Shown here piece after piece: positions 1-5,946 of a stretch of 8,211 nucleotides of DNA. The translations under genes and the position numbers were made by a program. How positions within the stretch are numbered: the stretch's first letter is position 1; each line of letters opens with the position of its first letter. Source of the DNA: JBEVNX01 sp040507895. GTDB taxonomy: Bacteria; Desulfobacterota; Binatia; JACPRU01. The notes beneath the pieces are model-generated. The model made no database searches. It worked only from the letters and a program-made list of their open reading frames with translations, and was not told the origin of the DNA. Where the stretch lies: the NCBI GenBank assembly GCA_040507895.1, contig JBEVNX010000205.1, forward strand, positions 1 to 8,211, given 5' to 3'.

Positions 1-311
1 TGACGTGGCCCCGAGGAGCCGGACGCCTCCTCCAGCAGGAGGTCGGAGAGGGAAGCCTGGGTTCCTTCGATTCGCGACGAAAGCACCGCCTCGCGCCGGA
101 CGTAGGGCGCGATCAGCAGATGCGGGTTCGGGAGCTGGCGGCCCAGGCCCGACAGCTCGCTGACGGCCGTGTCCGCCGCGGAGAGCGCGAGCGCCAGCTC
201 CGAATCATAGACGAGCTTCGGCGGCAGTCGAGCGGGAATGAACGCCGAGTAGCCTTGCGGCGTCCGGATGACCCGGCCGGCTTCGCGGGCACGAAAGTCC
301 GAACGATTCAT
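1..311 (-). CDS. Fic family protein, N-terminal part (cut by left window edge)
   Basis: This is the first 103 codons of a gene that leaves the window. The protein begins MNRSDFRAREAGRVIRTPQG and contains SSRIEGTQASLSDLLLEE at about residues 78-95. That block is the hallmark of the Fic/DOC N-terminal domain. S78-xxx-E82-G83 fits the (S/T)xxxE(G/N) inhibitory helix, in which the Glu blocks productive ATP binding, so this looks like a class II, self-inhibited Fic enzyme. Fic proteins usually transfer AMP from ATP to Ser, Thr or Tyr hydroxyls of target proteins. The catalytic HxFx(D/E)GNGR motif would lie beyond the edge and cannot be checked. The ATG at 309-311 gives the usual family N-terminus, although no good ribosome site precedes it. 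No antitoxin-like partner gene lies upstream, so it appears to be a stand-alone Fic protein unrelated to the catabolic genes. The family call is secure; the activity is inferred. Confidence 0.88.
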   Translation of the reverse strand, partial: MNRSDFRAREAGRVIRTPQGYSAFIPARLPPKLVYDSELALALSAADTAVSELSGLGRQLPNPHLLIAPYVRREAVLSSRIEGTQASLSDLLLEEASGSSGPR

Positions 312-349
312 GGAAGCAGCTCTGCAAGCGTCTTAGCAAAAGCAGCAGC

Positions 350-399
350 GCTTTGAAAGAAATCAGCATCTTTTTTTCAAAGCTCTACGGCTTTGAAAG
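350..399. repeat. Three GCTTTGAAA elements upstream of the fic gene
   Basis: GCTTTGAAAG occurs at 350-359 and again at 390-399, with the inverted copy TTTCAAAGC at 375-383. The second and third copies make a 9-bp stem with a 6-base loop (375-383 with 390-398); the first and second pair across a longer loop. A fourth, degenerate copy belongs to a longer direct repeat: 386-400 and 496-510 are identical at 14 of 15 positions. The stretch is visibly richer in A and T than its surroundings and lies 40-90 bases upstream of the Fic start, where a promoter or operator is expected. The rest of 312-516 shows no gene. It could be a regulator-binding array, an RNA hairpin in the fic leader, or a relic of a small repeat. 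The repeats are seen; their role is inferred. Confidence 0.5.
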
Positions 400-516
400 G
401 CGCCTTTGGAAGCCCGCGTTCAACGGCTAGCTCTTGCCAAACCCGCTCCCAGCACATTCGAGTGTGTGTCCATCGATCCGCAAACCCTCACGGGATACGG
501 CTTTGAGAGGGAGGCG

Positions 517-537
517 AAAAAAGTCCACCGGGTGGAC
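517..537 (-). terminator. Rho-independent terminator of the Fe-S reductase pair
   Basis: Read on the minus strand, GTCCAC-CCG-GTGGAC (stem 523-528 with 532-537, loop of three) is followed directly by six T residues (522-517). It begins about 20 bases after the TAG stop at 557-559, the classic spacing for an intrinsic terminator. It should end transcription of the two-gene Fe-S unit and keep it separate from the fic gene. Confidence 0.75.
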
Positions 538-556
538 CTCCCGGACTGCCGGCTCC

Positions 557-1492
557 CTACGACGATCCGGGAGCGAGCCCGATCCAGCGCGCGTGATCTC
601 TCAGGCCCGCGGGAAGCGCGCCGCGCATGCGCGCCAGCCTCTCGCGCTTCTCGTCGGTCGCCTCGGCGATCTCTTCCTGCACGCTCCGCAGATGCGCGTC
701 GTAGTCGGCGCCCACGGGGCAAACGTCGTAGCAGCGCGTGCATCCCGAGTAGATGCCGACGCCGCGGAGCATGCTCTGCCAGATCATCAGCGTGTCCGGG
801 TGCCGCATCACCTCGAAGCGGGACTTCTTCTCGGGAGCTGCGAGCATCCGCTCCAGATGCTGCTCGAGGAAGTGATACCCGTAGGGAGAGGAATGCGGCC
901 GGCAGCGCTCGAGGTCGAGCGCCCACTGTCCGACGGCGTCGCCGGGGCAGGCGAGCAGGCAGCGCCCACACTCCTCGCCCTCGCACAGGGCCCGCTCACG
1001 GATGGAATCGGCATCGAGCGGCGCGCGGGTGAGCACGGCGCCGAGGACGACGCGCGGCCCGAGCTCGGGCGTGAGGAGCTGGAGGTTCAGCCCCAGCGTG
1101 CCGAGCCCCGCCTCGACTGCGAGGTGCGGGAGAGAGAGGGTCTTGGCGGCGACGTCGACCTGATGCGAGCGCGAGTAGGCGGACGGGAGCATCAGCGAGG
1201 GATGCCCGTGATCCTCGAGGAAGCGCCCGAGCTCGTACGTAAGCGCCTCGACCGCCGAGAGAATCATCTCCCCTGCATAGTGAACGTTGCGGTTTCGCGG
1301 ATCGACCTCGCGCGACATCCCGCTGAGGAGGCGCCGGGCTACGACCACGATGCTGCGGGCTCCCGGGAGGATGTCGGCGGGGGTGTGCGGGCATTCCGGC
1401 GCCGGATGCCGGCGCACGGTCTCGGCATCGGCGATGCCGGCGAGGTCGGCGCCGAGCGCGCGCGCCTTGTCCTTGACCTCGCGCGCGTTCAA
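557..1492 (-). CDS. 4Fe-4S double-cluster protein, QueG/reductive-dehalogenase-like (second of a pair)
   Basis: This 311-residue protein is predicted to carry two [4Fe-4S] clusters. The cysteines are C170-x4-C175-x2-C178-x3-C182-P, then C197, then C251-x2-C254-x3-C258-P, the arrangement seen in epoxyqueuosine reductase (QueG, COG1600) and related reductive dehalogenases. Upstream of them, VEAGLGTLGLNLQLLTPE (127-144) matches the core of that fold, which in QueG holds cobalamin. The length is close to that of QueG, but the divergence from it argues against tRNA modification. No Tat or other signal peptide is visible, so it is probably cytoplasmic. The start is TTG at 1490-1492, overlapping the upstream stop as TTGA, with GGAG six bases before it. 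The reading frame stays open far upstream across its neighbour, but homology begins at this TTG. It is a clear paralogue of the preceding gene. The substrate is unknown; a reductive electron-transfer step is inferred. Confidence 0.82.
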   Translation of the reverse strand: MNAREVKDKARALGADLAGIADAETVRRHPAPECPHTPADILPGARSIVVVARRLLSGMSREVDPRNRNVHYAGEMILSAVEALTYELGRFLEDHGHPSLMLPSAYSRSHQVDVAAKTLSLPHLAVEAGLGTLGLNLQLLTPELGPRVVLGAVLTRAPLDADSIRERALCEGEECGRCLLACPGDAVGQWALDLERCRPHSSPYGYHFLEQHLERMLAAPEKKSRFEVMRHPDTLMIWQSMLRGVGIYSGCTRCYDVCPVGADYDAHLRSVQEEIAEATDEKRERLARMRGALPAGLRDHARWIGLAPGSS

Positions 1493-2472
1493 GCCTCGCT
1501 CCGGTCGCGGCGAAGCCCCTGGTAGCCGTTCTCGCCGATCCAGCGCAGGTCGAGCGGCGTGACGTAGTGCGCTCGCTCGCCGGTCTTGGCGGCGTCGGTC
1601 ATGTCGCGCAGCTTCTCGACGCGCGCCTCGTCCTTTTCCGGGATCGTGCGATGCTCTTTGGCGAGATGCTCGAGGTAGTCGCCGCCGACCGGGCACACCT
1701 CGAGACAGCGCGGGCACGCGGCGTAGGAGGTCGAAAGCCGAACGATGGCCTCCCATTTGCGGCGGGTGGCCGGCGAGCGCAGCACGCGGCCGACGTCGTC
1801 GGCGCTCTCCGCCTCCGCGATCGCTCGCAGCGGGCCGTAGACGATGCTGGCGATGCCGTCGGGCTGCGCCGCCTCGCCGCACAGGCGCTTGTCGAGCCCC
1901 CAATGAAGGACCGCGTTGGTCGGACAGGAGTAGAGGCAGCGCCCGCAGCTCTCGCCGATGCAGAGCTGGTCGGTGATTCGCGCGTCGGGCTCGAGGTCGA
2001 CGTCGACGAGGACCGCGCCCTGGTACACCCTCGGGCCGAATTCCGGAGTCAGCAGGTTGACCTCGAGGCCGAGCGTGCCCATGCCCGCCTCGACGCCGAG
2101 ATGGCGGAGCGAGAGCCACCCGTAGCTTCCCCGCTTGAGTGCGGGGTCGGTCTCCTCGGTCGCGACCTGGAATGCGTGGCAGCCGCGCTCTTCGAGCCAG
2201 TACGACAGCGCCAGCGAAACCTCTTCCGTCTTGCGCAGCAGGAGCTGCGCGGCCATGGAGAGACACGTCTGGTTGTCGGTGAGGAACATGCCCCACGGCA
2301 TGCGAATCCCGGTCACGATGCAGCTCTTCATCTGCCGCGAGATCCGAGAGGGGACCTGCGGCCAGTCGGGATCCGGAGGATGCTTCTCGAGATCCTCGCA
2401 GCGGACGATGTTGACGAGGTCCGCGCCGAGCTGGCGCGCCTTGTGCTTGACTTCCACGGAGGTCGGCTTCAT
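1489..2472 (-). CDS. 4Fe-4S double-cluster protein, QueG/reductive-dehalogenase-like (first of a pair)
   Basis: This 327-residue protein has the same architecture as the downstream gene. A variable N-terminal part contains VKHKARQLGADLV, followed by the core VEAGMGTLGLEVNLLTPE (128-145), which corresponds to the QueG-type substrate/cobalamin region. The eight cluster cysteines are C171-x4-C176-x2-C179-x3-C183-P, C198 and C253-x2-C256-x3-C260-P. GPRVYQGAVL and GPRVVLGAVL in the two neighbours show that they arose by duplication, but they have diverged widely outside the core, so they may form a heteromer or act in sequence. The ATG at 2470-2472 has no Shine-Dalgarno sequence. A candidate promoter with its -10 at 2485-2490 would put the transcript start only a few bases upstream, which suggests a leaderless message. 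The gene diverges from the CoA-ligase gene. The fold and clusters are well supported; whether it binds cobalamin, and which reaction it performs, are unknown. Confidence 0.83.
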   Translation of the reverse strand: MKPTSVEVKHKARQLGADLVNIVRCEDLEKHPPDPDWPQVPSRISRQMKSCIVTGIRMPWGMFLTDNQTCLSMAAQLLLRKTEEVSLALSYWLEERGCHAFQVATEETDPALKRGSYGWLSLRHLGVEAGMGTLGLEVNLLTPEFGPRVYQGAVLVDVDLEPDARITDQLCIGESCGRCLYSCPTNAVLHWGLDKRLCGEAAQPDGIASIVYGPLRAIAEAESADDVGRVLRSPATRRKWEAIVRLSTSYAACPRCLEVCPVGGDYLEHLAKEHRTIPEKDEARVEKLRDMTDAAKTGERAHYVTPLDLRWIGENGYQGLRRDRSEA

Positions 2473-2484
2473 AGCGTCGAGTGG

Positions 2485-2513
2485 ATGAACGCTCAGTCAG
2501 TAAACGTTCTCAA
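2485..2513 (-). promoter_or_regulatory. Candidate promoter of the Fe-S pair with TetR-type operator
   Basis: In the 74-base divergent region (2473-2546), TGAACGCTCAGTCA at 2486-2499 is an imperfect palindrome of the form TGAnnGnnCnnTCA. It is identical at 11 of 14 positions to the site at 5705-5718 in the Rieske oxygenase promoter. On the minus strand TTGAGA (2513-2508), 17 bases and GTTCAT (2490-2485) form a weak -35/-10 pair that the palindrome would occlude. GTTCT-CA-AGAAC (2507-2518) is a second small inverted repeat, and a perfect TTGACA reads leftward at 2532-2527 but lacks a well-spaced -10. The palindrome match is seen; the binding protein (the TetR protein encoded at 3761-4477) and the promoter are inferred. 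Confidence 0.45.
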
Positions 2514-2546
2514 GAACCCCCGATCGTGTCAAGCGACGAGCCCGTC

Positions 2547-3801
2547 ATGAGCGGCGCCGTCCCGTACGCGGCGGCCGGCCCGGCCTCCGTCGGGCTCGCC
2601 GGTCCGCTGGCGCGCGCGCAGCGGTCGCGGTTCTTTGCGAGGAAGCTGGCGGCGGCGGGGATTGCTCCCGAGCAGGAGGTCGAGTGGGGGAACTGGCTCG
2701 CCATCCCTCCGACCACCAAGGAGGAGCTTCGCGCGGTGGCCGCGCCCGAGGAGCAGCTCTGGATCGTACGGCGCGAAGAAGTCGCCGAGTTCTGGAGGAG
2801 CGGCGGCGTGACCGGTCGTCCGCTCTTCTATCCGCGCACGGCGGCCGACGTCGCCGACTCCCTAGACGCTTTCGCGCGCTGCCTCGCCTTCGCCGGGGTC
2901 TCGGCGAAAGACACGTTCGTTTGCTCGCTGCCGATCGGCGTCCATCCCGCGGGGCAACAGGCGGTGCGCGCGGCCGAGCGGATCGGGGCGGCGACGATCT
3001 GGGCCGGCGCTGGAAACCAGACGCCGTCCCTCGCGCAGGTCGAGCTCGTGCACGATCTCGGTGCCACGGTGTGGTGCGGCATGCCCTCGTTCGGTCTCCA
3101 CCTGGCTCACCTGGCCGAAGCCGCCGGATGGCGACTCGATCGCAGCGCCGTCCATACGCTGATCACGACGGCCGAGGTGCTCTCGAGTCCGAAGCGAAGC
3201 GTGCTGGAGCGGCTGTGGGGCGCGCGCGTCGTCGACGTCTTCGGAATGAGCGAGATCACGCTCATGGGGGCGGAGTGCGGCCGCCGGCCGGGGCTTCACG
3301 TTTGGAGGGAAGTCAGCTTCTGCGAGGTGCTCGACGCGGAGACGCTCCGGCCGGTCACTCCCGGCGAGATGGGCGTGCTCTGCGTCACGCCAATCGCCGG
3401 CGGCCGCGCGCTGCCGTTTCTCCGCTGGCTGTCGGGCGACCTCGTGCGCCTCGAGGTCGGTTGCGAATGCGCCGCGCCGTCCCATCCGAGGCTCGCGGAC
3501 GCTCGGCTTCTTCAAGGTGAAGGGGGTCAACTTGAACCACGCCGAGGTCGAGGACGGCCTCTATCAGATCCCCGCGCTCGTCGACTTCCGCGTCTCGGTG
3601 ACGGCGGAGGAACGGCTCCTGGTCGAGCTCGAGGGTCCGGAGCCGCTCCGCGCCGAGCTGCGCGCGGCCGTCGAGGCGTTGTTCTTGGCGCGCTTCGGCA
3701 TCTCCTGCGACGTCGTCTTCGTCGAGCGCGGCGCGATCGCGAGCTCGCTCGAGGGGCAGATCAAGGCGCAGCGGTTCGTCGACCGGCGGATCGGCGACTG
3801 A
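2547..3801 (+). pseudogene. Phenylacetate-CoA ligase-like adenylate-forming enzyme, frameshifted near 3498
   Basis: Enzymes of this PaaK-like family activate a carboxylic acid with ATP and join it to coenzyme A. Motifs appear in order: the nucleotide loop SGGVTGRP, FGMSEIT (the YGxTE-type motif), LSGDLVRL (the ribose-binding Asp), then, in another frame, GFFKVKGVNLNHAEVED of the mobile C-terminal domain and a terminal GQIKAQR with the likely catalytic Lys. The first frame is good through PRLAD (codon 3498-3500); homology resumes as TLGFFKVKG from 3499 in the next frame. One surplus base, or two missing ones, around 3495-3500 explains it. Removing one base gives about 417 residues, close to the family length. 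No usable start or ribosome site precedes the C-terminal part. ATG 2547 is preferred to GTG 2481, which lies only 8 bases from the divergent start. It may be a pseudogene or a sequencing error. The substrate is probably an aromatic or cyclic acid, by context only. Confidence 0.78.
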
Positions 3802-4477
3802 CGCGCCCTGCGGTCATGATCGCTACGGCGATCTTCTCGAGGTCGCGGAGATAGTCGTCGATCGTCGGATACTGGGACCACGCCCAGTGACGAACCGCCC
3901 AGGCGTGCGCGAGCACGATCAACGACTGAACCTTCATGGCGAGAGCGTCGGGTGAGAAGGCGCCGGAGTCGATCGCTGGCTGCGCCGCTGCGGCGAGCAG
4001 GCTGGCGATCCGCTGCTCGCGCTCGAACAGCGGGGCGCGCTCTCGAGGCGAGAGCGACTTCGCCTCCTGGTAGGCGAGGAGAGCGTAGCGGCGAATCGCG
4101 TCGACCGACCTCGCATAGCGGCGGTAGACGCGGACGAAGAGCTCGACCGGGTCCGCGCCCGGCGTCGATCGAGCGAGGGTCCTCTGAGCTTCCGAGACAG
4201 CGGCTTCGGCCTGGGCATGGCTCTCGTCGAGGATGTACTTGAGGATCTCGTCCTTGCCGGCGAAGTAGTTGAAGATCGAGCCTGCGCTGAGGCCCGCGGC
4301 GCGCGCGACGACGCGGACCGGCGTGGCGTGGTAGCCGTATTTCAGGAAGAGGGGCAGCGCCGCCGCGGCGATGCGCTCGCGCCCTTCGCTCCACAAGTCC
4401 TTGTCCAGGACGTGCTTCGCCGAGCGGGGTCGGGCGATCGTGATGCCTTCGCGGCGTCGTCGAATCGACTCAGGCAT
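3761..4477 (-). CDS. TetR/AcrR family transcriptional regulator
   Basis: This 238-residue protein has a typical TetR DNA-binding domain at about residues 30-75. Helix 1 is RIAAAALPLFLKYGYHATPV, followed by the helix-turn-helix VRVVARAAGLSAGSIFNYFAGKDEIL, which ends in the familiar YF-x-x-K-x-x-L signature. The remaining all-helical part would be the ligand-binding and dimer domain, commonly for an acyl-CoA or aromatic ligand in such clusters. The ATG at 4475-4477 is chosen; an in-frame GTG at 4502-4504 would add nine residues, and neither has a clear ribosome site. The gene lies 63 bases downstream of the Rieske oxygenase gene on the same strand, so the two are probably cotranscribed and it may control its own operon. 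Its 3' end overlaps the convergent ligase gene by 41 bases. Candidate operators are at 5705-5718, 5727-5740 and 2486-2499. Family certain; targets inferred. Confidence 0.93.
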   Translation of the reverse strand: MPESIRRRREGITIARPRSAKHVLDKDLWSEGRERIAAAALPLFLKYGYHATPVRVVARAAGLSAGSIFNYFAGKDEILKYILDESHAQAEAAVSEAQRTLARSTPGADPVELFVRVYRRYARSVDAIRRYALLAYQEAKSLSPRERAPLFEREQRIASLLAAAAQPAIDSGAFSPDALAMKVQSLIVLAHAWAVRHWAWSQYPTIDDYLRDLEKIAVAIMTAGRVSRRSAGRRTAAP

Positions 4478-4540
4478 GGCTGACCCGGGCGATGGGCCGA
4501 TCACTTCGTCATGTCTGCGGTATCGAGCCGCCGGGAATCA

Positions 4541-5683
4541 TCACGCCGCTCGCTGCGGCGGCCTCTTCTGGATTCCCCGGTTGTGCCGCGAAGCGAGCTT
4601 TCGCCACTCGACCAGACACATGTCGGGCTTGTAGAGGCGCTCCCGCGACCAACCCTCGCCCTGGGTGTACGCCTCCTCGAGCCACTCGCGCGCGAAGAGG
4701 TCCTGGTCGTTGAACCCCCGCCAGAGGACCTCCTCCCAATACGCGTGCGCCTTCTCCTGGTGCGCCCGACGTTCCTCTTCGCTGTTCACACGCTTGCCGA
4801 GCACCTGGAAGTAGGCGTGGGTCTTCTCGTCGATGGCGACGTACCATTCGAAGATGTAGTAGCCCTCGAAGGGAAAATTCTCGAGCTTGAGCGCTCCCGG
4901 GACCCAGCACGACACCTCCGGAGCGACCATCGCGCCGTTCTCCTTCAGCACCGCGGATACCGTGACGTCGCCGATCGGCGCCTGGAAGATCGGCACGTAG
5001 TTCAAGTAGAGCTTGTCGACCACGCCCTTCGGACCGCTCGGTCCTTCGACGATCTCCATGCTGTGCTTGTCCTGCGGGATGAAGCCGAGCGGCAGCACGG
5101 CATCGGTCTTGGTCACCACCCCCGAGTGGCGGTGGATGTAGATGTGAGTCGTATCGAAGCCGTTCTCGGTCGCCAGTCGCCAGTTCCCGACGATCGGCCG
5201 GCGCATGCCGGCGATCGCCATGTCGGGGTCGAGGAAGCCGGGAGCGAGGTCGTCGGCGAGCTCCGGCGGCTCGACGTCGCCGACGAACACGAAGAGGATG
5301 CCTTGCGCTTCGCGGATCGGATAGGTCCGGACGCGGAGCTTGCCGATCAGCGGGCATTCCGGATCGGTCAGCACCTGCACCAGGCTGCCGTCGCGAAAGC
5401 TGTAGGTGAAGCCGTGGTACCAGCACGTCACCGTGTCCTTCGTGTAGCATTCGAGCTTCGCCGAGAGCTGCACGCGCCGGTGCGCGCAGCGGTCCTCGAT
5501 GGCGTAGACGCGGCCGTCGACGCGGCGGATGAGGATCTTCTCGCCGAGCATCGTCACGGGCTTCGGCTCGTCGCCGGCGAGCTCGTAGGCGAAGAGCGCC
5601 GGATACCAGTGGTTGCGGAAGCCGAGATCGGCTTCGAGGTAGGGGCGCGTCGATTCCTTCACCCGCTCGCGCGTCGGTTCCAT
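4541..5683 (-). CDS. Rieske non-heme iron oxygenase, carbazole dioxygenase (CarAa)-like terminal oxygenase
   Basis: This 380-residue protein is a complete terminal oxygenase. The Rieske [2Fe-2S] ligands are C66-x-H68 (DRCAHRRVQL) and C87-x2-H90 (CWYHGF). The mononuclear iron site is NWRLATENGFDTTHIYIH, with bridging D177 and ligands H180 and H184. The third ligand is probably D328 in GFNDQDLFARE. Spacing and flanking motifs such as LGFRNHWYP, LPLGF, FEWYV and WRKLASRHNRGIQ follow the carbazole 1,9a-dioxygenase oxygenase CarAa of Pseudomonas, as recalled, almost end to end. CarAa-type enzymes are homotrimers without a beta subunit and need a separate ferredoxin and reductase, neither of which lies in this window. 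GGAGG at 5688-5692 stands four bases before the ATG. It heads a likely two-gene unit with the TetR gene. The substrate cannot be read from sequence: many CarAa relatives act on other ring or side-chain carbons, and its CoA-enzyme neighbours suggest an acid or an acid-yielding compound. Confidence 0.92.
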   Translation of the reverse strand: MEPTRERVKESTRPYLEADLGFRNHWYPALFAYELAGDEPKPVTMLGEKILIRRVDGRVYAIEDRCAHRRVQLSAKLECYTKDTVTCWYHGFTYSFRDGSLVQVLTDPECPLIGKLRVRTYPIREAQGILFVFVGDVEPPELADDLAPGFLDPDMAIAGMRRPIVGNWRLATENGFDTTHIYIHRHSGVVTKTDAVLPLGFIPQDKHSMEIVEGPSGPKGVVDKLYLNYVPIFQAPIGDVTVSAVLKENGAMVAPEVSCWVPGALKLENFPFEGYYIFEWYVAIDEKTHAYFQVLGKRVNSEEERRAHQEKAHAYWEEVLWRGFNDQDLFAREWLEEAYTQGEGWSRERLYKPDMCLVEWRKLASRHNRGIQKRPPQRAA

Positions 5684-5702
5684 GGCGCCTCCGTGGCTGA
5701 TG

Positions 5703-5740
5703 GCTGAGCGATCATTCAGCGATAGTCGAGCGATCCCTCA
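5703..5740. promoter_or_regulatory. Tandem 14-bp palindromic operators in the Rieske oxygenase promoter
   Basis: TGAGCGATCATTCA at 5705-5718 extends to an 18-base imperfect palindrome (GCTGAnnGATCnnTCAGC, 5703-5720). A related CGAGCGATCCCTCA follows at 5727-5740, identical at 11 of 14 positions. The sites are 22 bases apart, two helical turns, so dimers would sit on the same face of the DNA. The second fills the spacer between -35 and -10, and the first covers the predicted transcript start, the geometry of a repressor site. The heptamer TGGCTGA is tandemly repeated at 5694-5707 beside them. The TetR protein encoded downstream is the obvious candidate; this assignment is inferred. Confidence 0.62.
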
Positions 5741-5747
5741 CTGTCAA
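5719..5747 (-). promoter_or_regulatory. Sigma70-type promoter of the Rieske oxygenase-TetR unit
   Basis: On the minus strand a perfect TTGACA (5747-5742) is followed after exactly 17 bases by TATCGC (5724-5719), a -10 box that keeps the initial TAT. The start would fall near 5712, giving a leader of about 28 bases that includes GGAGG at 5692-5688. The weak -10 is compatible with a regulated promoter. The remaining intergenic stretch up to the crotonase gene at 5947 is very GC-rich, with several GATTCG repeats, and shows no recognisable promoter toward the plus strand. Confidence 0.6.
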
Positions 5748-5946
5748 CCGTCCACGCCAGCGCGGGACCGAATCGATACCGACTCCGCCGCGGGGCCGCG
5801 CGGCTCCGCCGATTCGTCGCCGACTCGCCCTGCCCGCGGGAATCGGGCGATTCGCCGCTGGTTCGGGACTTGCTCCTCCCCCAGGTGCTCGACCTCGCGG
5901 GAGAGCCGAGATAGCCAAGGCGGATCAAGCCAAGCATGGAGAGCGC

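Noticed and set aside
434..1525. A long plus-strand frame over the Fe-S genes, with similar long frames at 1567-2550, 4511-5707 and 5682-6776
   Set aside because: They lie antisense or out of frame to well-supported genes, have Arg/Ala/Gly-biased composition and no recognisable motif, and arise from high GC at third positions.
557..2296. A 579-codon open frame that looks like one long minus-strand protein
   Set aside because: The portion upstream of 1492 is only the shifted frame of the first Fe-S gene, rich in Arg, Pro and Gly with no family motif. Homology begins at the TTG at 1490-1492.
2481..2546. Upstream GTG start for the CoA ligase
   Set aside because: It would leave 8 bases between divergent starts and place the operator-like palindrome inside the coding region; the ATG at 2547 fits the family N-terminus better.
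3517..3801. Separate small gene beginning at GTG 3517
   Set aside because: It is the C-terminal domain of the ligase in a shifted frame, with homology starting upstream of the GTG and no Shine-Dalgarno sequence.
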